Origin: Thunnus maccoyii
Lineage: Eukaryota > Chordata > Actinopteri > Scombriformes > Scombridae
DNA: 64,000 nucleotides
NCBI RefSeq assembly: GCF_910596095.1
Contig: NC_056553.1
Location: 15,609,291 to 15,673,290 of the forward strand
Reading direction: 5' to 3'
Within the stretch, counting starts at the first letter, position 1. Each line of letters opens with the position of its first letter. A program made the position numbers and the translations under genes. The notes below the pieces were generated by a model. The model ran no database searches and had not been told where the DNA came from. It saw only the letters and a program-made list of their open reading frames with translations. Positions 22,042 through 34,521 of the stretch are shown here, piece by piece.

Positions 22042-24746
22042 ATGAGGAGTGCTGCAGTTTTTCTGGCGTTGCTGCTCTGTCTGTCCTGGACGAGGGCTCA
22101 GGGTGTGAGTGGAGGGGGGACAGAGAGTGATATCACTCAGACAGATGTTCAGTCTGAGATCCTGGGTGTTAAAGCAACCAGTGATCAGACTAACATCACC
22201 CCTGATATCTGGGCTGAACTGGAGGAGCTGAGATACGTGGTGATCCAACACAGTCTGGAGCTGAGGAAGATGGAGCAAGAGAATACAGGTTCATTCACAT
22301 AGTGCTAAATTAGATTCATGCAGTTTTCACATATTATACATTTTAATGTCATTTTACACTTGACTGTTGATCGACTGTAAACCTTTCATAATAGTAACTA
22401 GAAATGTGTTCACAGATTTGAAGGCCAGAATGAACACTACTGAAAATGTGGTGGAGGAGCTCAAGAGGGAGAACACCGGTAAGCTGCAAAACACAAAGCT
22501 ACACATACGTGTATTTCAAGTTCCAGTTATGTATTTTACCTCCTTTACAATAAAATTGTTAAATGTATTCACAGTTTTGGAGGCCAGAATGAACGACAGT
22601 GAAAATTTGGTCAAGGAGCTCCAGAGAGAGAACAAAGGTAAGCTTAAAAAAATCAAAGTGTGAAAATGAAACTGAGTTTATTATGTTGGCAATGAGAAAA
22701 TATTTAGTGAGATTAAGATAAGGGTAAGTTTCATTGATGATGTTTTGGTGGGAAAACTTTAAACATCAGAGTACACAGGTAAGGTACAAAAATCAATAAA
22801 AAGCAAAAATAGCATCGTATGATAGAAATAAAAACATATTTAGTTAGAAAATTATCATGATAAAAGGTTCATAATTAACCTTTTTGTGAAAAAAATGTTA
22901 CAGTTTTGGAGGCCACAACAAACATCGATGAAAATCTAGTTTAATTCATGCAATTTTCACATATTATAAATTTTGATGTCATTTTACACTTGACTGTTGA
23001 TTGACTGTAAATTTCTCATAATAGTAACTAGAAATGTGTTCACAGATTTGGAGGCCAGATTGAACACTGCTGAAAATGTAGTGGAGGAGCTCAAGAGGGA
23101 GAACACCGGTAAAAAAAAAAGAGAACATGAGTAAAAATGGCATTTTATGTCAGAAAACATTTTGTTGATTAAAACTCAATCAGATGTGAAGTCCAAAAGT
23201 GATGAAAGAAGAGTAAAAAGATCTATTTGTTGGAAACAAGTTCAACATATTGATAAAATTTTACATGCGGATGTTTAATTTATATCCCCTCTAACGCAGA
23301 TTTTCTTTAAATTCAGATTTGAAGTCCAGATTGAACACTGCTGAAAACATGGTGGAGGAGCTCAAGAGGGAGAACACTGGTAAGCTGCAGAATCCACAGC
23401 TGCCAGTTTATTAGATACACATACATGTATTTCAAGTTCCAGTTATGTAGTTAACCTCCTTTACAATAAAAATGCTGAATGTGTTCACAGTGTTGGAGGC
23501 CAGAATGACCTCCAATGAAAATGAAGTGGAGAAGCTCAAGGGAGAGAGTGCAGGTGAGCTGCTTATATCATTATTAAAAAGTCAAAATGTCATATTATGG
23601 TAGCAGTGAGAATGGCAACGGTAAATCGAGGGTCATCCTCTGTGCAGCAGGATGCAGAGTGACATGAATACAGTTATTAAATGAGGCAGAAGTGACATTT
23701 TGCAGCTGTTACTGATGTGAGAGGAAAATATTCTCTCTATGTGTGTCTTCCACATTCACACAGAACGACCAAAGGTGGCATTTTCTGTCGGCCTTACTGA
23801 CGCAGGAGCAGTTGGACCCTTCACTAGTGACATCATACTTAAGTTCAGTAAAATTTTCACCAACATCGGCCAGGCTTATAGCCCAACTACAGGTACATAT
23901 ACCTCTTTCACCTTCTCACACTGGTTTTATTTGAATTATTACACAATCTTATAGATTTATGATCCAACTTATCATTTTTTGGAATTGCCTTTTCATGCAA
24001 AACTTTTATTGAATCCTTAGTAGTCCAAGTGTGGAATAACTCTGAATATCTGAAATTGTCTGTCTCGCCATTTTTCCTTTTTCGTATTTCTTGTCTTCTT
24101 AGTAGGCTAGTTCAGGGTTGGAAGCTCTTATAAAGCTCTTTCAGATAAAGTATGTTATACTGGGATATACATGATGCCATTTTGGTGAAGATACTTTCTC
24201 TTTTACATAGTTTGCACATGTTTTAAAGTATTATATAACTATTTTTATTTCATTTGGCAGTCTTTATTCTAATGGGTTCTTCTGTGAAAGCTTTGATAGT
24301 TGTCACTTGTATTTGGTTTGGTTTGTGTTTTTACTGAATTGACTAATTCCCAGAGTTAGACACACACCTATAAAGCCTGATAAAAGCAATTAAAAATCAT
24401 TTTCCTGTTGAATTGACATAAGATTTTAATGGTGAGAAAAAGACTGAATTCCTCCTTTGTTGTAGGTGTCTTTACAGCTCCAGTCAGAGGAACCTACTAC
24501 TTCAGATTCACCGGGTTTGAAGATCGGTCAAGTTGGATAGGTATTAAATTGTGTCACAATGGCCAGAGAATTACTGGTAGTTATGATGGAAATTATGACG
24601 ATGGCACTGTCATGATGTCTAATGGATTTGTTCTTCAACTGGAAAAGGGAGATGTGATCAACATGGCTCTCACCACAGGCTACGGTGTTTCTGATGATCA
24701 CAATAATCGTACCACTTTTAGTGGATTCCTACTTTTTGCTATGTGA
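22042..24746 (+). CDS. Secreted C1q-domain protein with coiled-coil stalk, gene B (intact)
   Basis: Eight coding exons: 22042-22288, 22416-22478, 22575-22637, 23046-23108, 23317-23379, 23491-23553, 23764-23892, 24466-24746; about 323 residues, all introns phase 1. Signal peptide MRSAAVFLALLLCLSWTRAQ, N-terminal coil, five 63-nt stalk exons (three heptads each, e.g. LEARLNTAENVVEELKREN), then the C1q head on 129- and 281-nt exons. It lacks the two 42-nt stalk exons of gene A. The head loops are distinctive (GIKLCHNGQRITGSYDGNYD) and include a Cys and the motif VMMSNGF. The exon-1 donor is GTTCAT, as in gene A. No breaks seen. Same family and expected secretion as gene A; ligand unknown. Confidence 0.85.
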
Positions 24747-24799
24747 GGTCTGCTGTAAAAACACCCACAGTTGATTGCATGAAGTCTCAATGTTACAAT

Positions 24800-24805
24800 A
24801 TTAAA
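24800..24805 (+). terminator. Poly(A) signal of gene B
   Basis: ATTAAA about 55 bases after the stop, followed by a GT-rich stretch. Confidence 0.45.
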
Positions 24806-24943
24806 AATATGAAATCCAAATAATCTGTTTGTGTGTGTATATTTTTGTCTGGTTACATGAACAAGACACAGGATGAAAAAGTTATCTACTGACAATATCA
24901 AACAATCTCTCCACAGTTTAAAAAACAAGTTACATTTTAGTGT

Positions 24944-25225
24944 GTTTTTTTTATTTTTAGGAAAAAATAAAAATAAAAATAATACTAAACCAAACCCATC
25001 CTGCAAAACTTGCCTGAAATGCATCCAAACCCAAACAGATCACGCCCTCCACTTATTTATTTTTATTTCTTTTAAATTTTTTCTTTCTTTTCTTCACATG
25101 CTGTCCCCTGTTACCTATCTGTTTCCTTTTATGTTTTGTAAACCAATATCATCTCCTGTTGCCTTTGTATTAATTAGTATGTCCATATTGTCTATATATG
25201 TATGCACTTATCAGTGAATAAAAAA
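24944..25225 (+). mobile_element. Small retrocopy-like insert, block-2 copy
   Basis: Orthologous to 7806-8091, with the same flanking ACATTYTAGTGT duplication and A-rich right end, so it was present before block 1 and block 2 separated. Confidence 0.55.
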
Positions 25226-25395
25226 ACATTCTAGTGTTAATGAATATGAGGAGGATGTCATATGTAAAAAAATAATTTCACAAAGTATTTTGAAGAAAAG
25301 TACAACTCCTGCAGTAGCGACAATATTCTATGACTCCACACACAACTGTTTTATGAAGAGAGAACACAGCAACCTTTTTGTGAAAAATGTTACAG

Positions 25396-25458
25396 TTTTG
25401 GAGTCCAGAATAAACACCAGTGAAAATGTGGTTGTGGAGCTCAAGAGAGACATCATGG
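25396..25458 (+). pseudogene. Orphan coiled-coil stalk exon, block 2
   Basis: A 63-nt phase-1 exon (VLESRINTSENVVVELKRDI), orthologous to 8263-8325. Its downstream partners are the dead exons at 29336-30205. Confidence 0.6.
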
Positions 25459-25861
25459 GTAAGCTACAAAAACATCATTAAAAATAAAAATTGCATATAA
25501 TGTTAAAAAATTTTGCAAAATGTGATGTGAAAAAGTAATTGGAAAGGAGTCAAAAAGATTTAACAGAAATGTAACATCTGGGGTTGTTAATCAACTAATC
25601 TATTTAACTGGAGGATGAACTTAGGGCATTTAGTGAATATAAAAATGCACTCATCCCACTTTGCATTTTACTATGGAATACAGTCATGAAAAAATCAATT
25701 TTTGAATCCTTTGATTACTGTTAATGAAAACGGAAAATTGGAGACATCTATTTATCAATAAGAAACACCATTTTACACTCTACAAGTTTCCATCCTGACC
25801 ATATGATCAGCAACATCTTATATGGTCAGTTTGTGAGATGTAGAAGAATATGTAGTAAAGA

Positions 25862-26870
25862 AGAGGATTATCAAACTAAGACTAAGGAAATGTCTCAATG
25901 TTTTAGACAAAGGAGATGTGACCAGACACTCATTGATCAAACTGTTGAAAAAGCTAACAATGTGGATAGGAAGAATTATTAAATCCTCCCCCTAAACACA
26001 CTGAATATTGTGCGGCATCTATGCAAGTCAAACAGATTATAAATCATCACTGGAAAATCCTAGAATGTGACCCTAGTTTGAATCATTTGTCATCCTCTAG
26101 ACCTCGTTTTTGCTTCAAAAGAGGCAGAAATGTCAGAGATACTGTTGTCAGTTCTATGTATAAGGAACCTGCACAAACTAATTGGCTTTCTCAACAAGTG
26201 TATGGAAATAATAGATGTGAAAAATGTACACACTGTTCAAACACATTTGATACCAAGACATTTAATCACCCTCATACAGGAAAGAAATATGATATAAAAG
26301 AATTCACTGTCTTTCTACACATGTCATTTACATCTTGAAATGCCCATGTGGCTCAATGTATGTAGGCCAAACAAAGCGCCATCTCAAACTGAGAGTTTCT
26401 GAGCATAAGGTTGCCATTAGAAATGGAAATATGGTTTATGCCATTGCTAGACACTATAAGGAGAAAAACAGGCTGGCTATTTGGACTATTAGGGAGAGAT
26501 GAACCACTAGGCATTCACCTTTCCCATTTAGTGATGTAGAGGGACAGCTGTAGGATTGATCATCCTGTTTACAGGAGATAGTCTTTCTAATGAAGTTTAA
26601 ATGATGTAAAATTCTTGTAACTCTGTGTAATATTAATCATGTCATGTTTTTTGAAATATGTACTTTTATTGCCATGCCCTTTGTAAAATGCTCACTTTTA
26701 AAAGATGAAGACAGTGATAGTCATGTGACTCAGATGTATTCATCCCACCTGTGAGTACTCATGCAATTGTGCTGAGTGAACCTGAAGAAGCTACAGGCGA
26801 AACGCGTTGTTCGCTCCTAATAAAATCACAGTAAAGTCATCTCAGTGTGCGGTGGTTCATTTTAATTTTC
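25862..26870 (+). mobile_element. Penelope-like retroelement remnant, block 2
   Basis: Same element as 9280-10436 (CFKRGRNVRDTVVSSMYKEP, then after a frame break MYVGQTKRHLKLRVSEHK), with an extra internal deletion after the GIY-YIG part (at about 26470). Here the endonuclease motif reads VGQTKRHLK, closer to consensus than in block 1. The 3' motif CTGAAGA (26782-26788) and GAAACGCG are conserved. Confidence 0.7.
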
Positions 26871-27333
26871 CCATAATCTAATTTTAATTTAATTTAATTT
26901 GAATTTTATTACTTTATTTGACAAGGACAGTGCATATTAATAACAATTCTGAAAATATGCCAGAGTTAGTGAGAAAGGCTAATTTTCATCTGTTGTCCCT
27001 GGGCAGGCAAAGAATTGGAAGCACAAATATTACGAATAAAAGCATTGAAAATACAATCAACAATGAAAGCGGTGAAAATATACAGATACAAACAAGCCTG
27101 CACTGCATAGAGACAAGAAACACAGGTCTTCAGACACACAAAATCAACAATAGCATGACAACACATACAACAAATAGCATGACAACACAATGTCAGGACT
27201 GGTAAAGTGTGGATATTACATACAAAGCTTATGATAAACAAGAGCAGCTCTTACACTAAGCATAAATAATGACAAGACATCAAAGAACACAAAAACACCT
27301 CATTGTTCTAGTGTTCACAAGTTTGATTTTTAA

Positions 27334-28824
27334 CCCTTAGATGCATAAGTGGGTCAAAAATGATCCGGTGAGGTTGTTTTCTCGAAATATCTTCATAATG
27401 AAAAATTATCATTTCATATTCCAGGTATTCCTCAAAAAACATGTTTTTGATATAATGCCATTTACATTTTACCTTTTATACATTTTAAGAAATTGTAGTT
27501 TTTGTATTACTACCCCAAGCTTCCATAAGTGGGTCAAAAATCACCCGCATGCATTTTCTATGGAATCCAATGGGAACCTTTGATTCTTATCAACTGTGGC
27601 TGTCAGGATTAAATTAACTGTGCACCACACAGACTATATCAGAAGTGTCACCCCTCAGGAAGATTATTTTACACAGCAAGAGCTGATACGTGTAAGTATT
27701 ATCTTCATATAATATTGCGTGTGTGTCTTTCATGACTGTTGTTATTATTATTTATCAACAAATTAGCCTACTTTATAACTAGCTAACACTAGCTAGCTAA
27801 CTAAGATAGCTAATATTACTATATGTATTGTGTGTGTGTGTGTGCGTGTCATTCATGATTGTTGTGTGAAAGAGTATGTTATTATTTATCAACAAATTAG
27901 CCTACTTTATAACTAGCTTGAAAGGAAGGATGTATGATGATATCGTTCAAAGGAAGAGCTGGCGAAGTTCTTATTTTGAAGACGTTTATTAGACGATGGC
28001 CATCGGGTCCATTCCATATACAAAGATGGTCTGGGCAACGTACCACTGTCAGTGCATAGCCTATGTAGGGTTACACATCTCTATCTTATCACATGAATAA
28101 CATGTTTCCCAGTTGGGAGCCATCCATCAATTGATTGACAGCTACCTCACAACATATTATGTGTCACAACATACCACATCTGGAACAGTTCCAAACTTGA
28201 CCATGGACCCATTATTTGTATTTATAAGGCCCCCCAGAAGGGCTATACCATATTTCATCAGGTGACATGCAGACTCTGGAATGTTTATGTCACATGTCCA
28301 ACACCCAAAATCAGTAAAGCATATAGGGTCAGATAAAAATCATACTAACATAGCTAACACTAGCTAGCTAACTAATTTAGCTATCATTACTATATGTAGT
28401 GTGTGTGAGTGTATTTATTTATATAGCTACATATCGATCTATTGAAAACATTACTCTTATGTTTCCTCATCCAAGGTGTCATGGCTGCTAGATAAAACAG
28501 GGAAAAGAGAGAGGAACTGTCAATGACTGGACAGTTACACTCATACAAACACACACACACACACACACACACACAATGGATGTTCACATTTTTCTATTGC
28601 TGTTCTGGGTAATTTTCTTTTCCAAAAATGTTAAGTGAAAAATAAAGATATTTCAAACATGAAATCATTCTTGTGTGGACCTAAATATAATACTAAATAT
28701 TATACAAGTGATTATTCTTAACCAAAATGACAAAAATGGCATAAAAACACATTGATTCTAATATGGGTCATTTTTGACCCACTTATGGAAGAGTGTAGGG
28801 TCCAGTCACTCGTGCATCTAAGGG
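27334..28824. mobile_element. piggyBac-like element, block-2 copy, carrying a solo LTR
   Basis: TTAA at 27330-27333 and 28825-28828, termini CCCTTAGATGCA and complement. It is 1491 bases long; removing the 432-base insertion plus its 5-base duplication gives 1054, matching the 1045-base block-1 copy. Confidence 0.85.
27919..28350. mobile_element. Solo LTR inserted in the block-2 piggyBac element
   Basis: A 432-base insertion starting TG (TGAAAGGAAGGATGTATG) and ending CA (CATACTAACA), flanked by a perfect 5-base duplication TAGCT (27914-27918 and 28351-28355). Block 1 has the empty site. TG...CA with a 5-base target repeat is the hallmark of an LTR retroelement reduced to one LTR. Family not recognised. 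Confidence 0.8.
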
Positions 28825-29335
28825 TTAATGAACCAGGCTTTTAATGTTGTGGTGAATGAATGGTAGTTGGCACAGTTTCTTATGTATTGTGGTAAATTGT
28901 TCCAATCTTGTGATGCTCTGACAGAAAAAGCAGATTGGCCAAAACTACTTTGTCTTCGTGGAATAAGGCAATCTCCTCTAGTTGTTGCTCTGGTAGTTCG
29001 CCTTGTTTTTAATGTGATGTAAGTACAGAGTGGTGGAGGAGCTGTATTGTGTAATACCTTGAAGACAATACACAGTCTACTGTATTTAACCATGTTTTCC
29101 CAGCTTAATAAGTTGTGCTTTTTCAAATATTGCAATGATGGTATCCTTGTGGCTTCATGTCTAGAGTTTTTATTGTTTGTTTGTACAGAGATTCTATTGG
29201 CTTTAGCGTGGTTTTATTGACATGTCCCCAACTTGTCAGACAGTACGTGATGTGTGGGAAGATCATTGTGTTCATGAACACTTTTGCTGCATTAATGTCT
29301 ATATATGTCTATTTAACATATCCCCTCTTTTGCAG

Positions 29336-30205
29336 ATCTTTTGGTCAGAGTAACAACAACTCAGAATAAGAATACAGGTAGGCCTACATAGTAATCAAGA
29401 CAAAATGTGAAAACTGCAGACCATAATCCTATTTCACAATAAAAGTGATAAATGTGTTCACCGTGTTGGAGGCTAGAATGAGCTCCAGGTGGAGGAGCTC
29501 AAGAGAGAGAATGCAGGTGAGCTGCTTAAATCATTATTGAAAGTCAAAATGCTGCTATCAGCATCAAACTGACTGCAGTGTCACTATATTGTGTGGTTGA
29601 AAAGCAGTATGTCAGTGAGGAAAATATTTTACAAACAAAAGCCGCAGTTACATTTCTCAGAGACTGCACATCAGTGACGTTTTCAATATGCACATCTTCC
29701 ACATTTATACAGACTGACAAAGGGTGGCGTTTTCAGTTGGTCTTACTGATGCAGGATCAGTTGGACCCTTTGATACTGAAATCACACTTAAGTTAAGTAA
29801 AGTCTTCACCAATATCAGCCAGGCCTACAACCCAACTACAGGTATTCAGCTCTTTTATATTCAGTTTTCAGTACTGATGTGAGGAGAAGTTCTGACCCCT
29901 CACTGATTTTCTCCTCTGATGCAGGTATCTTCACAGCCCCAGTCAGAGGAGCCTACTACTTCACATACACCTTGTGGGACAACCATAGTTCAGCTTGGAT
30001 GGGTGCTAATCTTTATCACAAGGACAAGAGAATCATGTATAGTTTAGACGGCAATGACAGCATTGGATATGTCACTGTGTCTAATGCTTTAATTCTTCAA
30101 CTAGAAAAGGGGGACGTGATCTACATGACTCTCTAGTCAGACTACGTTGTTGCAGATGAGAGTGACAATCCCACCTTTGATGGTTTTCTGCTTTTCCCTC
30201 TGTGA
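29336..30205 (+). pseudogene. C1q-domain gene tail, type 1, block 2
   Basis: Coil exon 29336-29377; dead coil near 29463-29515 with the acceptor changed to CCG and the same 10-nt loss; C1q exon A 29713-29841 starting with TGA in place of CGA; exon B 29925-30205 with the TAG at 30134-30136. All lesions match copy a of block 1 (offset exactly 16863), so the two tails are sisters. Confidence 0.85.
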
Positions 30206-31411
30206 ATGCAGCTGTAAAGTACCCACAGTTAATATTACACAGTTTCAACATTACTATGTTAAAAAATATAAGCATTTATAAAATCAAAATGACTGTTCTG
30301 TGTTTTTGTCTGGTTAGATGAAGAAGACTTAACAAGTCATATAACATTCTCACCTAAACCATAAAAGAAATACATTTTATAAAGAAGTTAACTTTAACTG
30401 TTAAACCCATGTTAGTGAATGTGTCACATCTTGCCTGGACTTTGTTTGTTTTTCTGGACTTTTTGTGTTCTTTGGGGTTTCCTGTGTTTCACTTCTGTTG
30501 TCAGTCCTTCTGGTCATATGATTTTGCTTGTTATTATTTGGGTGGTGGGTTAGAGGACTGCATTATTTAGTTTATAGTGTTGTGTACTTAAGCTTATGTA
30601 ATTCTGGGATGGTTTGATTTATGTTGGGTTGTGATTTAGAGTATTGTATTTTCTGGGTTTTGGTTTTCTGTTGCTCTGTGTTTCCTTGTGTGTTCATGTA
30701 CTCTTCTACAGTTGCCCTGCATTAGTCCTGCCCTGCTCTGTTTTCCCCACACCTGCCCTGTTAGACTCATCAGTCCTGCCCTGCTCCCTGTGAGCCAATC
30801 GGCTCTCTGTCTGTTCACTCCCCTCTCCTGAGTTCTCCACCCATCTCCCCACCTGCACCTCATCTCCTCGTTAGTTCAGTTACTTTGTAAGTCCTGTTTT
30901 TTTTTTTGGTCTGTTCAGTTTGTTCTGTGTTGCCCTGTTCCGTCCTTTACCGCTTTGAGAATAAAGAAGATCTTCGTCAACTCTGCATGCCGGTCTCTGC
31001 ATTTGGGTCCATTCCTGCTATTCTACACTCCATGACAGAATGACCACAACTCCTGCTAAAGTGACAGAACGTGGAACGTGTGTGGAGCTAACATTCAGTG
31101 TGGGGAGGGGGACTATTATTACCATCACACATCCAATGCAAAATGACGATGGATACTGTCATGTAACATGTTTCTCCAAGTTGTTTAAGTCAGTCATAAA
31201 GTTGTGAAAAAGGTTTGCATCTTTATCCCCCAAAAGCTACAAGATAACAACGATGTAATTCACTTAAGAAAAACAACGAAATTAAGGATATTTTCCTCCC
31301 TTCTGTAACAAGCAGCCAGTGAAATGTACCTGTTTTACGTGTATATAAAGACGGGAACTGAGTGAGACGTGTCAGACTGAATCTTGCTGTCTAAAGAGGT
31401 GATATTTCACA
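30206..31411. other. Junction between block 2 and block 3
   Basis: No gene. It contains the third LTR-like repeat (about 30420-31045), then an abrupt join (ACTCCTGCTAAAGTGACAG) that skips about 0.8 kb present in the other copies, and the promoter of the block-3 dead gene (TATATAAA 31342-31349). Confidence 0.5.
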
Positions 31412-33479
31412 ATGAGGCGTGCTGCAGCTTTTCTGGTGTTGCTGCTCTATCTGTACTGGACGAGGGCTCAGGGTGAGAGTGGAGGGGTGACAGAGAATGA
31501 TGTCACTCAGCAGGGCCGTGCAGAGACCTTTAGAGGGGCAGTTGCTCAAAGTTAAAAAGGGGCACGTGGAACAAGATTTTAAAAAACCACATACACCAAC
31601 ATAATTTATAGCACAACCTGTTGAAGTATAGCAACTCATATTCAAGCAGAATGTAACATGGAATCTTACAACAAACTGCATCATTCTATATCATTATCCC
31701 CCACCTGATGAAACAAAGGTCCTGTCCTGTAAGGACCAAGGTTTTGTCATTGTAAGGGTTAATGAATGGCAGGATTAGCCAAAGGCTTCAAGTATTCTTG
31801 TCTGAAGGACTCAGTTTATAATGTTTGACTGAACAACATATAAAACAATTTGCTTTCAAAAACAAAAACCCCTGAATGGTGAAAAGGCTGCATCTTTAAA
31901 GACATTTAGCATAAACATATTGTTTCTAAAGAAAGAATATGCTTTTGATATGATGACAATCTCTGATCCAGACATAACATATAGCTCTTCAAATCCCATA
32001 ATTACAAGGAAATAAAAAAACCCAAAAAACTACAAGACATACAACAACTGGGATGAAAAGGGGAGAATCTTTAAAGATTATAAAATACAGCTAAAAATAA
32101 CAGAGAGGCAGAGTTCAAAAGTAGTGCAAGAGACAGTGAGACAAAACCAGCTGCTACAGTCTTATCTTAAAACAAACTAAACCGCAAGAATTTTATAAAT
32201 GCTTGGACTCCATTTGCTGTATTTCAGAACATGGTTGAAATACCTTATTGGATGTTTTAATTGTTTTTAAAATAGAGATGTCACTGAATAAAGACTCAAC
32301 TTTGTAGGATTCTTTAATATACATTTTTCCAACCAAAATGAGAACAAAATGAATTGTGATCATTCACCACTGGATGTTTTTCTGATATATACAGTACTTT
32401 TCTGCTACTTCTACTTCTAGTCAGCACATCTTCAAGGTTTAAAACAATAAGAAACATCCACTGAGCTGCGATGTGTCATTTTCAGTTTTTACCAAACATG
32501 CTTGTCAGGAATGTGAAAATAGTCTCCCAAGTATTTAAATATTTACACAGAGATTTTTTGCTGGTGTCTCACCTATTTCAACCATTTAACAGCTTGTGAA
32601 AACATCATGATAATAGAGTTGTTGTGTAGTGTTACTACCTGTATTAAAGGATTTGTTAGTCCTTTTATAGCAGGTTTCAAATTTGTGCTTTGACTTTTGT
32701 TTGTTAAGATGTCCTTTAGTTTACATTTGGATAACAGATTGTGCCTTTAAAAATATTTACCAGAACAGTAATGTATCTATATACAGCTGTAAGTTTCTTA
32801 CCAGTTTTCCTGCTTTGAATGTGTTCATGTCTCTCCATCACCTGACACCTGGGCTGCTTCTATGTGTTTCTCTTTCCTCCTTAAACTGTTTCTTTCAATC
32901 TTGAATCAGTTGTGTCTTCTTTACTTTCTCTTTGTTTTTCTTTCAACACTTTTACATCCTGCAATTCTTCCTCACTTCTGTCTCCTCTCTCCTGATTCTT
33001 TCACTCACTCTGGAAATGTAAAAAGCTTCCTTTTAACAGTCTGACAGAACATGAAGCAGAACTTTAACTTGTATGGTGTTAATTACAGTAATTGTGGACA
33101 AACAATACATCAGCAGTAAAGCTATCCAAACTATCAAGCTAACGTTACATTAACATTACTGTAAAGTAAATAACATTAATATTATTATATACTGCCCCCT
33201 GCACCTACCAGTCACTCAGACGGAGGTTCAGTCTGAGATCCTGGGTGTCCCATGTAACTTTTATATCAGCTTTATGGTGGATATACTGTATATTTCCATT
33301 TTTTGTTTTTTAATTTGACCAGAGACTATCAGCCATCAGCCATTTATGTATTTAGCAGAGACAAGTTCAACATGAGATTTTAAATCTGGCTGTTGATCAA
33401 TTATTAATCTGCTTATTAATTTTGCCTTCTATTGCAGATCTTCTAGTCAGAGTAACAGCGTGTGAAAATAAGAGCACAG
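31412..33479 (+). pseudogene. C1q-like gene 5' exons, block 3, split by transposon and deletion
   Basis: Signal exon from ATG 31412 (MRRAAAFLVLLLYLYWTRAQ), hAT-like insertion 31511-33211 with both TCACTCAG octamers intact, then a short exon-1 remnant ending in the same 330-base deletion as block 2, and the 42-nt coil exon 33438-33479. Dead. The shared deletion groups blocks 2 and 3. Confidence 0.8.
31511..33211. mobile_element. hAT-like element, block-3 copy
   Basis: 1701 bases between TCACTCAG at 31503-31510 and 33212-33219; starts CAGGGCCGTGCAGAG and ends CACCTACCAG. The best-preserved pair of target repeats together with block 1. Confidence 0.6.
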
Positions 33480-33680
33480 GTTGGCCTACATAGTGATCAT
33501 GTAAAAAATTTGAAACCTGCTGACCATAAACATACTTCATAATAATATTAATGTTAAATATGTTCACATGTGTGCAACACATGTCTGAGTCTGGGAAAAC
33601 CAACCCATACACACAAAAAGATCAGAGACTGAAATCCCACTTATCACCTGTTTAGTTCTGATGAGGATCTGATGATCATT

Positions 33681-34306
33681 CAACATTAAAGGTTCACAAC
33701 TTTTCTGTCTTAAAACAACAGTCATGTGTCTATATGAACAGTGAAAGAGGTTTTCCTCACTGTAATCATTCCTCCTGTTCATACTGGATATTAAAAGATC
33801 CTCTTCAAATGTGCTTTCAATGTAAGTGATGGGGGCCAAAAGTCATTTTGTGCAGAAATGCATTTAAAAGTTCATGTGAAGCTTATATGAAGCTTCAACA
33901 CTCTGAATTAGTCATATCAAGTGGATATCTGCCACATTTACAGTGTTTTTAGCATCAAATTCCCTCTTTGTGTTTCCTCACACAGTGTTTCCCTGTTGAG
34001 CTATAGTGGAAGTATAGTAACAAAAAGAGGGACTTTTGCACTAAAAGACTGTAATGTTGAAAGAGATCTACTTGATTTGACTCATTTGGGCGACTGAAGC
34101 TTCATATTAGCTTCAGATAAACTTTTAAATATATTTTTGCACAAAAGGAGGCTTGTGGATTTTGGCTCCCATCAATTACATTATAAGTGCATTTTGAAGG
34201 GATCTTCTAATGTTCAGTATGAACAGGAATATTTCATGTTCATAAGGACACCTGACTGTTGTTTTAAGAGAGACTTGAAAGATTGTGAACCCGTCCTTTA
34301 ATGTTG
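33681..34306. mobile_element. Foldback MITE, block-3 copy
   Basis: Same inverted-arm element as in blocks 1 and 2, located between the dead coil exon and the promoter of gene C. Confidence 0.6.
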
Positions 34307-34451
34307 TTATATTGAAGGAAAGAACATCATTCTAACTTGTTGATTGCTTTAAACTCAGTTCAGTGTTCAAGGATCTTTGGTGTTATTTTTATATTTGTTA
34401 TCAGACACCTGTTTCATTCTCATACAGCAGTTCAATGACCTGTTTTACGTG

Positions 34452-34459
34452 TATATAAA
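34452..34459 (+). promoter_or_regulatory. TATA box of intact C1q gene C
   Basis: TATATAAA in the conserved promoter context, about 65 bases before the ATG at 34522. Confidence 0.65.
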
Positions 34460-34521
34460 GACGGGAACTGAGCAAGACGTGTCAGACTGCATCTTGCTGT
34501 CTAAAGAGGTGATATTTCACA

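Larger units (their letters stand above)
26875..29288 (-). mobile_element. LINE 3' part, antisense, block 2
   Basis: Orthologous to 10445-12425: reverse-transcriptase C-terminus in about 29283-28820 on the - strand (WNNLPQYIRNC), 3' UTR at 26875-27329, interrupted by a piggyBac-like element. The AATTT-type tail has one more unit than in block 1. Confidence 0.65.

Noticed and set aside
27701-27860. (GT)n and GCTAGCTAAC repeats considered as a CRISPR-like array
   Set aside because: This is eukaryotic DNA; the repeats belong to the internal tandem duplication of the piggyBac-like element and lack regular spacers.
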